From: Vulcanimicrobiota bacterium
GTDB lineage: Bacteria > Vulcanimicrobiota > Xenobia > Xenobiales > JADMJV01
NCBI GenBank assembly: GCA_019637395.1
Contig: JAHBVR010000027.1
Coordinates: 1 to 64,000 of the forward strand
Direction of reading: 5' to 3'
DNA length: 64,000 nt
This document shows, piece after piece, positions 34,647 to 43,882 of this stretch. Numbering within the stretch: position 1 is the stretch's first letter; the number at the start of each line of letters is the position of its first letter. Both the position numbers and the translations under genes were made by a program. The notes beneath the pieces are model-generated. The model was not told where the DNA came from. It did not search any database and saw only the letters and a list, made by a program, of their open reading frames with translations.

Positions 34647-35255
34647 GTGAACCACGCCATTTCAAGCCACCACAAAACCAGCCCTATGACGACCACGCAT
34701 ACTCGTCCTAAGACGACATCCAGCGCAAAGCCTGCAAGCGGCTCCGGGGACGAGGTCACCCTGACCAGGCACGAGCACAGCGAACATGACCCCAATGCAA
34801 ACCGTCTGATGGAAGGAATGGCCCAACTGGTAGAGGGGGGCCACCGGCAGGCCAACAAGCTGATCGACCTGGGAATGAACGCGGTTCGCCACGCGCCTCA
34901 TCAGGGGAGTGCGGGGGCCTTCGTGAAAGCCGCGGAAAGTCCGGCCGGTAAGGCCGCGGGAAAGGTGGCTTCGGGTTTTAGTGGAGGGGTAGCCCTCTTT
35001 GAACAATTTTCCGCCATCACCAATCCTGAATTGAGCCAACATGAGAAGTCCAAAGAAGTCTGGGGCGCGGCCTTTGGCGCGGTGGGCGCCGTCGGAGGTG
35101 GAGCAGTGGGCGCCATCGAGGGTCTGGGCGTAGCCAGCATTCCCCTGGGGGTCGGAGGCGCTATCCTGCTGGGCGATCAGGGCAAGAAGCTGGGTCAAGA
35201 ATTCGGCGGCTGGTTGGTGCCCGAACCTCACCAGAGCAGCGGCCGGGTGCACTGA
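34647..35255 (+). CDS. Hypothetical protein with glycine-rich hydrophobic C-terminus (202 aa)
   Basis: GTG start at 34647 after GAGGAGG. Residues 1-60 are His/Ser/Thr-rich and disordered; 60-110 helical (NRLMEGMAQLVEGGHRQAN); 140-185 a run of Gly/Ala/Val segments (AAFGAVGAVGGGAVGAIEGL, then IPLGVGGAIL) typical of membrane-inserting or bacteriocin-like helices. Function unknown. Upstream TAGGCTTAAT (near 34610) may be its -10. Confidence 0.6.
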   Translation: MNHAISSHHKTSPMTTTHTRPKTTSSAKPASGSGDEVTLTRHEHSEHDPNANRLMEGMAQLVEGGHRQANKLIDLGMNAVRHAPHQGSAGAFVKAAESPAGKAAGKVASGFSGGVALFEQFSAITNPELSQHEKSKEVWGAAFGAVGAVGGGAVGAIEGLGVASIPLGVGGAILLGDQGKKLGQEFGGWLVPEPHQSSGRVH

Positions 35256-35383
35256 CCTACTCCGCCCGGTGCTGTTTACCTTTCACCTGCCCGGTGCCCG
35301 CGCCTGCGAAAAAGCTCGTCGACTATGTCGAGAATCGCCAGGCGGCTCCGTCTCAGGAGTAGCAAAGAAAGGAAACCTGGACC

Positions 35384-35791
35384 ATGGCTAAATACCTGTT
35401 GCTCAAGCACTATCGAGGAGCGCCGGCCTCTGTCAACGACGTCAGCATGGACAAGTGGACCCCCGCCGAGGTGGAGGCTCACATGGCCTACATGAACAAC
35501 TTTGCCAAAAAGCTCGAGGGCACCGGCGAATATGTCGACAGTCAGGCTCTTACACCCGGCGGCATGTGGGTGCGCTATGACGGCGAGGGTAAGCCTCCGC
35601 TGACAGACGGCCCTTTCGCCGAGACCAAGGACTTGATCGCCGGCTGGATGATCATCGACGTGGACAGTCAGCAACGCGCCATCGAGCTGGCCGGCGAGCT
35701 GTCGGCGGCGCCCGGCGCGGGTGGCAAGCCCATTCACGAATGGCTGGAAGTGCGGCCCTTCCTGAACTGCCACGAGCCCGTCAGCGAATGA
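35384..35791 (+). CDS. YCII-domain (DGPF family) protein
   Basis: 135 aa with the DGPF signature in LTDGPFAETKDLIAGWMIID and the YCII core (KYLLLKHY, WLEVRPF). Such proteins are almost always encoded beside ECF42 sigma factors, as here; their stop overlaps the sigma start (ATGA). Ribosome site AAAGGAAA. Biochemical role unknown, possibly a sensor or regulator of the sigma factor. Confidence 0.88.
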   Translation: MAKYLLLKHYRGAPASVNDVSMDKWTPAEVEAHMAYMNNFAKKLEGTGEYVDSQALTPGGMWVRYDGEGKPPLTDGPFAETKDLIAGWMIIDVDSQQRAIELAGELSAAPGAGGKPIHEWLEVRPFLNCHEPVSE

Positions 35792-36933
35792 CCGAGCCAG
35801 CGGGACTGCTGCGCGAGCTTTCCCCTGTTGTCCTGAGCGTGCTCGTCCGTCGCGGAGCCGACTTCGCCACGGCCGAGGACGCCGTTCAAGAGGCCCTGAT
35901 CAAGGCGCTGACGGCCTGGGCCGAGCAGCCACCGCGCAGTCCCAAGGCCTGGCTGGTCACCACCGCCTGGCGCGCCTTCCTCGACCTGAGCCGATCCGAG
36001 GGAGCGCGCCGCGCCCGCGAGGAGCGCTACGAGGCGGAAGGGCACGCTCCGGCTGAGGAAGTCGACGACACCCTGCGGATGTATGTCCTGTGCGCCCATC
36101 CGTCGCTTACTCCCTCATCGGCGGTAGCCCTCACTCTGCGGGCCATGGGGGGCCTCACCACCCGGCAGATTGCCGAGGCCTACCTGGTTCCAGAGGCGAC
36201 CATGGCCCAGCGTATCAGCCGCGCCAAGCGCACCATCAGCGGGGTCCGTCTGAACCAACCGGGCGACCTGGGGACCGTATTGCACACGCTCTACCTGGTC
36301 TTTAACGAAGGTTACTCCGGTGAGGTCGACTTGGCCGCCGAGGCTATTCGATTGACGCGCCAGCTCTCGAGCCTGGTCGACCAACCTGAGGTGCGCGGTT
36401 TGCTCGCGCTGATGCTGCTGCACCATGCCCGCCGTCCGGCTCGGCGCGGAGCCGACGGGCGGCTGATCCCGCTGGCCGACCAGAATCGCGATCTGTGGGA
36501 TCGGGACTTGATTGCCCAGGGCGTCAACATTCTCCAGGCCGCCCTGGCCCGCGACCGGCTCGGCCCCTATCAGGCCCAGGCGGCCATTGCCGCCCTGCAC
36601 GCCGACGCTCCCCGCGTTGAGGAAACCGACTGGCTGCAGATCGTCGAATGGTATGATGAACTGGCCGCCTTCGGGGACAACCCGGTCTTCCGCCTCAACC
36701 GCGCCGTGGCCGTCGGCCAGGCGGACGGAGCCGGGCTGGCGGCCCTGGCCCGGGTCGATCCCTCCACTCCTCGCTGGACGGCCGTGGCCGCCCATCTCCA
36801 CGAGGGCAACGGCGAGCTACGGCTGGCTGCCGAACTCTACGCCCGAGCCGCTCGCGAGGCCCCCAACCTGCCCGAACGCGAGCACTTGACGCGCCAGGCC
36901 TCCCGCATCAACGCCCTGCTCCGTCAAGGATGA
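35788..36933 (+). CDS. ECF42-type RNA polymerase sigma factor
   Basis: 381 aa from the ATG at 35788. Region 2 (ATAEDAVQEALIKALTAWAE, KAWLVTTAWRAFLDLSR) and region 4 (LTTRQIAEAYLVPEATMAQR) are followed by a ~200-residue helical extension (AAEAIRLTRQLSSLVDQPEV, LLALMLLHHARRPAR) that defines ECF42. These factors lack an anti-sigma and are thought to be regulated by the extension and the DGPF partner. An in-frame start at 35740 would lie inside the YCII gene and is not preferred. Confidence 0.9.
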   Translation: MTEPAGLLRELSPVVLSVLVRRGADFATAEDAVQEALIKALTAWAEQPPRSPKAWLVTTAWRAFLDLSRSEGARRAREERYEAEGHAPAEEVDDTLRMYVLCAHPSLTPSSAVALTLRAMGGLTTRQIAEAYLVPEATMAQRISRAKRTISGVRLNQPGDLGTVLHTLYLVFNEGYSGEVDLAAEAIRLTRQLSSLVDQPEVRGLLALMLLHHARRPARRGADGRLIPLADQNRDLWDRDLIAQGVNILQAALARDRLGPYQAQAAIAALHADAPRVEETDWLQIVEWYDELAAFGDNPVFRLNRAVAVGQADGAGLAALARVDPSTPRWTAVAAHLHEGNGELRLAAELYARAAREAPNLPEREHLTRQASRINALLRQG

Positions 36934-36962
36934 GCGTTCACGGCCTTCGCCCCCGAGCCCAT

Positions 36963-38006
36963 CTACAGACCCTTGCTGGAGCGCACCGCCCAGCGCAGTT
37001 TGGCCGGGATGGAACGGGGGTTAGCGCGCCGTTCCTCGGGAGAGGCCAGTATCGGGGCCGGCGCAATGCGGTCATAGACGGCTTCTTCCCGGCCGATGGC
37101 AAAGGCGCGTTTGACGAGCCGGTCCTCGCCGGAATGAAATGAGAGAATGGCCACCCGCCCGCCCGGCTTAAGGCAGCGCGGCAGCACTTCCAGGAAATGG
37201 TCGAGCACGCTCAACTCCTCGTTGACGGCGATGCGCAAGGCCATAAAGGTTCGCGCCAGCGACTTTTTGGCCAGTTTCGCTTCGAGATTGCCCAACCCTG
37301 AACGCACGGCACGGGCCAATTTGGCGGTGGTGTCCAGCACTTCCGGCGCGCGCAGGATGGCGCGGGCAATCTCGCGAGCGAAGGGTTCGTCCGCGTACTC
37401 GCTAAGAATTTTCTCCAGCCGAGGCAGGCTTACGGCTTTGAGCAATTCGGAGGCGGGGCGCCCGCGTTGGGGATTGAGACGCAGGTCGAGCGGGCCGTCG
37501 GCTTTGTAGGTAAAGCCGCGGGCCGGGTTGTCCAACTGCATGGAAGAGACGCCCAGGTCGGCGAGCACGCAGTCAAAGCCGCCGCCGGCCTCGCCCAAGA
37601 GACCACGAATGGCGGCGAAATTCATTTGGCGTGCCACAAAGGTGACTTCGTCGTAACCCAGATCGCGCATGCGCCGTTCACTGCGAGGCAGCTCGAGCGG
37701 GTCGACATCCACCGCAAAGAGCATTCCACCGGGCAGCAGCCGGGGCATCAGCGCCGCCGAATGTCCGCCATAGCCGAGCGTGCAATCGAGCGCTATCTCC
37801 CCCGGCCGGGGATCGAGCACTTCAAGAATTTCCTGCACGCAAATCGGCCGGTGCATGCCGGCCGGCGTCTGGCCTTTGGCCATGACATGCTCGACGGTAG
37901 CCGCGTAGCGCTGCGGATCGTGTTCTTTGTAGCGCTCCTCGAAGCGGCGCGGATTCTTGCCCCGATAGCGCGGACGGCGCTGATGCGGGGCCTTTTCGTC
38001 ACTCAT
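36963..38006 (-). CDS. rsmH: 16S rRNA m4C1402 methyltransferase RsmH
   Basis: 347 aa. SAM-binding segment ALDCTLGYGGHSAALM, catalytic-domain signatures VLADLGVSSMQLDNPARGF and FMALRIAVNEEL, and ILSFHSGEDRLVKRAF near the end; all are RsmH hallmarks. It methylates N4 of C1402 in the ribosomal P site. There is an unusual ~50-residue basic N-terminal extension before the MHRPICVQEIL start of the normal enzyme. It is not in a division/cell-wall cluster, where rsmH usually sits. Confidence 0.93.
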   Translation of the reverse strand: MSDEKAPHQRRPRYRGKNPRRFEERYKEHDPQRYAATVEHVMAKGQTPAGMHRPICVQEILEVLDPRPGEIALDCTLGYGGHSAALMPRLLPGGMLFAVDVDPLELPRSERRMRDLGYDEVTFVARQMNFAAIRGLLGEAGGGFDCVLADLGVSSMQLDNPARGFTYKADGPLDLRLNPQRGRPASELLKAVSLPRLEKILSEYADEPFAREIARAILRAPEVLDTTAKLARAVRSGLGNLEAKLAKKSLARTFMALRIAVNEELSVLDHFLEVLPRCLKPGGRVAILSFHSGEDRLVKRAFAIGREEAVYDRIAPAPILASPEERRANPRSIPAKLRWAVRSSKGL

Positions 38007-38126
38007 GATGGGGGCTTTTGGCTAGAACCCCGCCTGCGATCCTGCAGGCGGTCTCAGACTTTAGGCGGACCTGCCGTGCGACCCGGGGCCGTCTCGCGCC
38101 AACTTCCAGTCGGCTATGCTGAGGGG

Positions 38127-38438
38127 ATGAAACAGACAGTGGCGGTGATGGGGTTTGAGCCGGCCCTGCAGAAAACCCTGGAAGGTCTTTTGAGCCGAGA
38201 GCCCGACTTGCGGCTGGCCGGCCCGACCGATCCGGATGTGCATACCCTGATTCTTTTCCCGCCCAGTGCCGAGTGGGTCCATCAACTGCGCGAGCGCTAT
38301 CCTCGGGCCAGGCTTTTGGCGGTGATGGACTGGGAGCGGCGCCACCAGTTCGTAGACACTCCTATCCACGACTATGTGGACACGCTACTCAGCTACCACG
38401 GTTTACTCGAGGTCGTGCGCGGCGACAACCCCGGTTAG
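38127..38438 (+). CDS. Small pseudo-receiver-like protein (103 aa)
   Basis: ATG at 38127, with TATGCT (38115-38120) six bases upstream (leaderless type) and GAGGGG immediately before the start. The pattern TVAVMGFEPALQKTLEGLL, HTLILFPPSAEWVHQLRERY, ARLLAVMD resembles the alternating strands and helices of a receiver domain, but the acidic pocket and phospho-Asp are absent. The 3' end overlaps the VOC gene on the other strand by 36 bases. Confidence 0.55.
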   Translation: MKQTVAVMGFEPALQKTLEGLLSREPDLRLAGPTDPDVHTLILFPPSAEWVHQLRERYPRARLLAVMDWERRHQFVDTPIHDYVDTLLSYHGLLEVVRGDNPG

Positions 38439-38801
38439 ATCGTCAGCCAGGCCGATAACATGCTGGTCAGGGTCGATCAAATAGGCGACCCGGGCTCCCC
38501 ATGAGCGCACTTCCGGTGGGCTCAGCAGGCGCGCTCCCGCCTCCAGGGCTCGCCGCAAGATCTCCGTGAAGTCAGCATAGTGCAGGTAGAGTTCGCAGCG
38601 TGGCACCGCCGGCGAAGTTTGCACAGGCAACAGCTTCTCAATGCCTGCTTGAGGCATAAGACCCAGCACCACGTCAGGCTTCAATTGAAACTCCGTCATA
38701 CCGGGAACATCCAGACGCGGAGCCTGACCCAGCAACCTTTGATAGAAATCCCGGCTGGCCGATTGCGAGCTGACGTAGAGAATGAAATGGACCTGCTGCA
38801 T
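38403..38801 (-). CDS. VOC-superfamily (glyoxalase/bleomycin-resistance-like) protein
   Basis: 132 aa, two beta-alpha-beta-beta-beta modules: QQVHFILYVSSQSASRDFYQ and the C-terminal RVAYLIDPDQHVIGLAD. His5 and a late acidic residue may be metal ligands. Substrate cannot be told from sequence. Convergent with the 103-aa gene. Confidence 0.8.
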   Translation of the reverse strand: MQQVHFILYVSSQSASRDFYQRLLGQAPRLDVPGMTEFQLKPDVVLGLMPQAGIEKLLPVQTSPAVPRCELYLHYADFTEILRRALEAGARLLSPPEVRSWGARVAYLIDPDQHVIGLADDLTGVVAAHDLE

Positions 38802-38858
38802 TTACCGATGAACCTCTCTTTACCAGGATTGAATCGCGAAAGCTGAATACCTACTATT

Positions 38859-41378
38859 TCATCCGCGGTAGCCAGTTATCTGCCGGTAGAGCCTGCCGGC
38901 CAGCAGTACACTGGGGGCACCCGCCGAGAGAACCAGCAGGTGGTGGAGGGCCAGGGGTTTTACGCTGAAGAGTGAGGCCAGCGGAGGCACATAGAGCACC
39001 AGCATGGTAGCCAACCAGGAGCCCAGGCAAGCCAGACCGATAGGCCAGGTGAAGGTGCTGAAATTGAAGGCATTGCAGAGCCGGGCGCAGACCACGAAGT
39101 AGAAGGCGGTGCTGCGCGCGTATTCAACGCTCTGGCCGGGAACCACGCTGACCAATCCGCCCGGGTAAAACAGGTCCAGCACCAGCAACAGGCCGGCGGC
39201 TACAAAGGAACCGCAGAAAGCCAGGTACTTCCAGTGAGACCAACTGAGAATGGGGCTTTGGGGGGGTCGCGGCGGCTGTGACATCACTTCACGACTGGAT
39301 TCCCCCAAGGAAAAAGCCACTGCCGGAGCGCCGTCCACGGCCAGGTTCATCCACAGGATCTGGCCGGCCGTGAGAGGCAAAAGCAGTCCGTCACCGCCGT
39401 GCAACTGAAAGACCTTGGCCAGGATGCTGCCGGCGAACATGGCCAGCACCACGCCAAAATTGCCCGAAAAGAGAAAGGCAATAAACTGCTGCAGGCTGCG
39501 ATAGACTTCGCGACCCCCGCGCACAGCCCTCACCAGGGTGGCGAAATTATCATCCAGCAACACCACCTGGCTGGCTTCCAGGGCGACCGAAGAGCCCGAA
39601 CCCATAGCCACGCCGACCTGGACTTTCTTGAGCGCGGGAGCATCGTTGACGCCGTCTCCGGTCATGGCCAGAACCTCGCCCTGGCGTGTCAGTTCTTCTA
39701 CCAGACGCAATTTGCTGGCCGGGGAAACCCGGGCAAAGACGTTGCATTCCCGGGCCAGTTGCGCCAGCGACGGCGGGTCGGCCGCTTCCACTTCCGCTCC
39801 GAGTACCACGCGCGAGCCGGGCTCACACAGTCCGACCTGCTCGCCGATGGCACCGGCCGTGGCCGGATGATCGCCGGTCAACATGACCACACGAATGCCG
39901 GCGGCACGGCATTGTGCGATGGCTTCGCCCGCCTCCGGGCGCGGCGGATCGCCCATAGCCACCAGACCCAACAGGCGATCATCCTCGGCCACGGCCAGCA
40001 CGCGCAGGCCTTGCGCGGCAAAGCGCTGTTCCGCTTCCAGCGCATCCACGGGGGGCTTGCCGCCCGTCAACGCCTGCAGGCTACCCTTGCTAAAAAGGAT
40101 ACCGTTGCGGCGACTGGCCATGCGGGCGCTCTCGGAGGTGAAGGGTTGGCGCTCGCTTTCCACCCATTCCTTCTGGAGGGCCTGGGGGTCGATACCGCGC
40201 TCTTGGGCACCCTGCAGCAGGGCCACGTCCAGAGGGTCGCCGGCCGGCTGACCGTCCACCCAACGGGCCGCGTTGGCCAACACACCGGCGCGCAGCAACG
40301 CTTCGGGCTCGCCGAAAAAGTCCCGGACCGTGAGCCGGTTCTGAGTGATGGTGCCGGTTTTATCGGTGGCAATCACAGTGACCGAGCCCAGCGTTTCCAC
40401 CGCCGCCATTTTGCGCACTACCGCCTGATGTTTGGCCAGCCGGCGCGTGCCCACGGCCAGGGAAATGGTCATCACGGCCGGCAATCCTTCTGGCACGGCC
40501 GCCACCGCCAGGGCCACGGCGAACATGAGCACCCGGCTCACGGTGGCCAGATCGGTGCGCTGTTCCAGCGCCAGAATGGTGATGCTGATCAGGATGCTCA
40601 GGATCAAGATGCCTTTGCCGATTTGCGTGCCCAGAGCGGCCAGGCGAAGCTGCAGGGGTGTCGGCTCGGAGGTGGTTTGTTGCAGGGTCTGGGCCAGCTT
40701 GCCCAGTTCGGTGCGGTTGCCGGTGCTGGTGACCAGCAGAGTGGCCTGGCCGCTAAGCACCGAGGTGCCGGCGTGCAAGGAACCGAGGCGCGCGTCCAGG
40801 CTGGTGTCGGCGGCGACGGCGCCGGCCATTTTTTTGACCGGCAGCGACTCGCCCGTCAGCATGCTCTGGTCGACGCTTAAACCGTGGCAGCGAACCAGTT
40901 GGCCGTCGGCCGGGATGCGGTCGCCTTCCTGCAATTTAAGAATATCGCCGGCCACCAGATCTCTGGCGGCCAGTGAGGACAACTTGCCCTCGCGAACCAC
41001 CTGGCAGCGTGAAGGGGTAGCCATCTCTTGCAGGCTCTGCATGGTCTTCTCGGCGCGGTATTCCTGCACGAATCCCAGAGTGGCGTTGAGCACCAGAATG
41101 GCCCCGATCACGATCGCGTCAGCCGGCAAGCCGTGGGCGCCGGCCGCGGTCCAGGCCACCAGGGCCACCACGCAAGCGAGGACCAGGATGAGTACCATGA
41201 GGTCCTGAAACTGGGCCAGGAAAATCTTCCAGGCGGAAATGGGCGGACCGAGTTGGAGTGAGTTGGGACCATCGCGCTCGAGCCGCTGCTCGGCCTCGGC
41301 CAGCGTAAGTCCGGTATCGGTGTCGCTACTCAGCTCCTGGCAGACTTCCTCGGGAGCCATGGCGTAAAATTTGCTCAT
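38859..41378 (-). CDS. P2A-type cation-transporting ATPase (Ca2+-like)
   Basis: 839 aa from the ATG at 41378. Cation_ATPase_N at residues 1-65, actuator loop with LTGESLPVKK, M4 with VAAVPEGLPAV (Glu ligand of Ca-type pumps), phosphorylation loop TDKTGTITQN, hinge MTGDGVNDAPALK, and about ten helices. No heavy-metal CPC motif. Likely exports Ca2+ (or Mn2+), as other bacterial PMR1/SERCA-like pumps do. In-frame codons up to 41513 have no ribosome site and read as low-complexity basic sequence. Confidence 0.88.
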   Translation of the reverse strand: MSKFYAMAPEEVCQELSSDTDTGLTLAEAEQRLERDGPNSLQLGPPISAWKIFLAQFQDLMVLILVLACVVALVAWTAAGAHGLPADAIVIGAILVLNATLGFVQEYRAEKTMQSLQEMATPSRCQVVREGKLSSLAARDLVAGDILKLQEGDRIPADGQLVRCHGLSVDQSMLTGESLPVKKMAGAVAADTSLDARLGSLHAGTSVLSGQATLLVTSTGNRTELGKLAQTLQQTTSEPTPLQLRLAALGTQIGKGILILSILISITILALEQRTDLATVSRVLMFAVALAVAAVPEGLPAVMTISLAVGTRRLAKHQAVVRKMAAVETLGSVTVIATDKTGTITQNRLTVRDFFGEPEALLRAGVLANAARWVDGQPAGDPLDVALLQGAQERGIDPQALQKEWVESERQPFTSESARMASRRNGILFSKGSLQALTGGKPPVDALEAEQRFAAQGLRVLAVAEDDRLLGLVAMGDPPRPEAGEAIAQCRAAGIRVVMLTGDHPATAGAIGEQVGLCEPGSRVVLGAEVEAADPPSLAQLARECNVFARVSPASKLRLVEELTRQGEVLAMTGDGVNDAPALKKVQVGVAMGSGSSVALEASQVVLLDDNFATLVRAVRGGREVYRSLQQFIAFLFSGNFGVVLAMFAGSILAKVFQLHGGDGLLLPLTAGQILWMNLAVDGAPAVAFSLGESSREVMSQPPRPPQSPILSWSHWKYLAFCGSFVAAGLLLVLDLFYPGGLVSVVPGQSVEYARSTAFYFVVCARLCNAFNFSTFTWPIGLACLGSWLATMLVLYVPPLASLFSVKPLALHHLLVLSAGAPSVLLAGRLYRQITGYRG

Positions 41379-41430
41379 CCAGGGTGCTTCCAAGGCTGGG
41401 GGGGATTTCCATTTTCTAAACCGTCGAGCT

Positions 41431-42048
41431 TTATCGGCTGGCGGGCAAGCTCGGGGCCGATTGGCCCGCACTCTGCGAATTCTGGCCGGCCCGGGCCAGA
41501 ACTCTCGTTTCATGAAGTTTCCCCACCAACCGGGCTACCTTGCGCAGACTCTTCCAGGACTTGAACTGTCCGTTTTCCCAGACTTTGAGTCGGGCAGCCG
41601 GCAGGTTGACCAGCCTGGCCAACTCCTCCACCGACAACCCCAGGCTCTCGCGTGCGAAGCGTAGTTCTGACCCTGGATGAGCCCCCAGGCCAACCACCGT
41701 ATCGGAGGCCAGGTCGCCTTCGGCAGGCAGCCACCAACCGTCCGCGTCTTCATTCTTCAGCGAGGCCACGGCCAGCACCGGACGCCGGTTGCGCTCCGTT
41801 TCACCGACCAGAAGATAGTGTTCGCGGGGAGCCACACTCCGATAAACTTGCGCTCCAGTCGCTTTGGTGCGCTGCAGCACAGCGGAATCCATGCTGTGCT
41901 TGAGCGCGTCCAGCGCCTGCCCTCGGTTCAGTCGCTCCGAAGCGTAGAGCTCCCGAAAATCACGGAGGGCCGCAGGAGTATAAAGGAAACGTCGAGCGTT
42001 CAACTTTTCTGCACTCCGTTCAAAGTGTTTCGAGGCAAACCAGCCCAC
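41431..42048 (-). CDS. HTH protein with C-terminal XRE domain (205 aa)
   Basis: Residues ~125-175 are a Cro/C1-type helix-turn-helix (LRFARESLGLSVEELARLVN, LPAARLKVWENGQFKSW). The N-terminal half has no known domain (EHYLLVGETERNRRPVLAVA is strand-like). GTG start lies seven bases after the diguanylate cyclase stop, so both are probably cotranscribed. Confidence 0.65.
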   Translation of the reverse strand: MGWFASKHFERSAEKLNARRFLYTPAALRDFRELYASERLNRGQALDALKHSMDSAVLQRTKATGAQVYRSVAPREHYLLVGETERNRRPVLAVASLKNEDADGWWLPAEGDLASDTVVGLGAHPGSELRFARESLGLSVEELARLVNLPAARLKVWENGQFKSWKSLRKVARLVGKLHETRVLARAGQNSQSAGQSAPSLPASR

Positions 42049-42055
42049 TATTTTT

Positions 42056-43138
42056 TTACTGGATCGTTAACGACGATCCTTCCGGCCCACGAAGGACGCA
42101 GCGATTTCGACCGGCCCGCTTGGCGTCGTAAAGAGCGGCATCCAGACGGGGGTAGGCGGACTCCCAGCTTTCACCCGTCTCCAGCGAAGTGACTCCGACG
42201 CTGATGGTTACCCGCACCTGCCGACCTCGAGTCGAGCACTCCGACTTCGCCACCGTTTCCCGCAAACGCTCCGCCAGAGCCAGCGCTTCGTCGGGGGCGG
42301 TCTCGGGTAGGACCACGACAAACTCCTCTCCCCCCCAACGGCCCAGTTGATCGCTGAGGCGCAAGCCCTTCTGACAGGTGATGGCCACGTGGCGTAACAC
42401 TTCATCACCCACATCGTGGCCTTGCCGATCGTTCACCCTTTTGAAAAAGTCGATATCCAGGAGCAGAATGCTCAACGGCCGCTGGTAGCGCCGAGAGCGT
42501 TCGGCCTCCTGAGCAAGAATTTCGCTCAGGGCGCGGCGATTGAACAGGCCGGTCAGGCTGTCACAGCGCGCCTCCCGGGACAGTTGTTCTTCCAGTTCGA
42601 ATTGGCGGCGAGCGGCCGACTCGAAGACTTGGGCCAGCAAGCTGGCGCAACCCAGGCTCATGGTCAAGACGATCAGGTGGCTGTAGAGAACCAGTTGATG
42701 TAAACCACAGCGCCAGGAGGCCCAACTGACCGCGGCCAGGACCACCACCAGGCCCAGAGAATGCCGGCTGTGCACGACCAGAAAACAACAAAGAGTAAGA
42801 AATACACTCAGGCAAGGCATCCCCAGAGTCAGGCCCTGGTTCAAATGGCCCAGCAAAAAAATCAGGTAGAGCGAGTAGAGCAACGCGAATCCCACCACCA
42901 ACCGGTCGAAATTCAAGGCACTCAAGCGTGGAGGCAAGCGCCAGGAGACCAAAGCCAGGGTCAGACTGCCGAGGCCGCGATAGGCCAGGTTCGAAAGCCA
43001 GGCCCATTCATCCACCACTCGATCCCAACCGCAGAAAATCAGCGTCAAGAAAGCGGTCAAAAGGAAGAAGCGGCGTAACAGCGGGATTCTGGCCGAGGCC
43101 TGTCGTTGATAATAGTCGTTTTCTATGGGAGATTCCAC
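42056..43138 (-). CDS. Membrane diguanylate cyclase (GGDEF)
   Basis: About 360 aa from a GTG at 43138. Six or so membrane helices (residues ~20-185) precede a GGDEF domain: CDSLTGLFNRRALSEILAQE, DIDFFKRVNDRQGHDVGDEV, then RWGGEEFVVVLPE with active GGEEF, and RLSD five residues before it, an intact RxxD inhibitory site. It should make c-di-GMP and be feedback-inhibited. It lies at the end of the cco cluster. Start uncertain: the frame continues upstream into the antisense of the TauE-like gene. Confidence 0.85.
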   Translation of the reverse strand: MESPIENDYYQRQASARIPLLRRFFLLTAFLTLIFCGWDRVVDEWAWLSNLAYRGLGSLTLALVSWRLPPRLSALNFDRLVVGFALLYSLYLIFLLGHLNQGLTLGMPCLSVFLTLCCFLVVHSRHSLGLVVVLAAVSWASWRCGLHQLVLYSHLIVLTMSLGCASLLAQVFESAARRQFELEEQLSREARCDSLTGLFNRRALSEILAQEAERSRRYQRPLSILLLDIDFFKRVNDRQGHDVGDEVLRHVAITCQKGLRLSDQLGRWGGEEFVVVLPETAPDEALALAERLRETVAKSECSTRGRQVRVTISVGVTSLETGESWESAYPRLDAALYDAKRAGRNRCVLRGPEGSSLTIQ

Positions 43139-43149
43139 CGGCGCTGACT

Positions 43150-43752
43150 TTACATCATGGCACAGTGTCCGGGCAAGCCGGGGGTTTCCGGCCAGAGAGC
43201 CTGGGCCAGCATCCAGGCGCCCGCCAGCCCCAGAGCCCAGGGAGTGACGTTCCAGCCGCCCAACGCTCGGCCCAGGTAGCGGGGCAACAGCAGGCCGGGC
43301 AGAGTGCCCAACCAGAATAAGCTCATGGAGAGGGCGCCCCCCGCCGGAGAGCCGTGACCGATGGCCAACAACCAGGCGGCCGAGAGCAGGCCGCAGGGAA
43401 AGGCGGCGGTGGCCAGCCCCAGCAGAAAGCGTGCGCGTGTTCCCGGTCCGCGCAACCACGGTCCCAGCTCGCGCAGCATATAGCCTACCCAAGAAGCGCT
43501 ATTCTTGGCGGCCAGCGGCAGGCGGGCCCGGGCCATGAACAGCAGCAGCACACCGGAAAAGCCGAGCACCAGCCGGCTACCCAGAAAACCCAGCAACCAC
43601 TGCCCTCCCCAACCCAGGGCGGCGCCCACGGCCGCATACCCGAGCAGCCGCCCGGCCAGGTAGGCAGCGGGACGGGGTCCCCACAGGAAGCCACCGCACA
43701 TCAAGGCGCAGTGCCAACTGCCCAGCAGACCTAAAAAGAGGGCTTCAAGCAT
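43150..43752 (-). CDS. TauE/SafE-family membrane protein, cbb3-associated
   Basis: 200 aa with six hydrophobic helices and the N-terminal signature GLLGSWHCALMCGGF. Proteins with this H-C-x-x-M-C-G-G motif (DsbD-like/CcoS-neighbour sulfite exporter group) are common next to ccoGHIS and have been linked to copper delivery to cbb3 oxidase. The ATG at 43752 lies within the ccoS end (ATGCTTGA), indicating coupling. Confidence 0.8.
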   Translation of the reverse strand: MLEALFLGLLGSWHCALMCGGFLWGPRPAAYLAGRLLGYAAVGAALGWGGQWLLGFLGSRLVLGFSGVLLLFMARARLPLAAKNSASWVGYMLRELGPWLRGPGTRARFLLGLATAAFPCGLLSAAWLLAIGHGSPAGGALSMSLFWLGTLPGLLLPRYLGRALGGWNVTPWALGLAGAWMLAQALWPETPGLPGHCAMM

Positions 43753-43882
43753 CGAGAAAAATCTTCCAGGCCGGGCTCTCCAGGTCGTCAAACTGACCGT
43801 GATGCACCGCCCACCAGAAGAGGCCGAGTCCGAAGGCCGACAGCACCAGTGCGGCCGGAATCAGGAAATAAAGCGCGTCCAT
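43745..43882 (-). CDS. ccoS: cbb3 oxidase maturation protein CcoS
   Basis: A 45-aa frame: MDALYFLIPAALVLSAFGLG, then LFWWAVHHGQFDDLE and SPAWKIF. The FWWAVxxGQFDDLExPA motif is diagnostic of CcoS. A good ribosome site (AAGGAG) lies six bases before the ATG at 43882. It overlaps the tail of ccoI by 95 bases in another frame and the TauE-like gene by 8 bases. CcoS is needed for haem/Cu insertion into CcoN. Confidence 0.93.
   Translation of the reverse strand: MDALYFLIPAALVLSAFGLGLFWWAVHHGQFDDLESPAWKIFLDA

Noticed and set aside
39399-40880. 493-codon frame opposite the cation ATPase
   Set aside because: Antisense shadow of a well-conserved P-type ATPase.
43490-43791. Longer start of the TauE-like gene at 43791
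   Set aside because: It would add 13 residues that overlap the ccoS coding region; the ATG at 43752 gives the family N-terminus.
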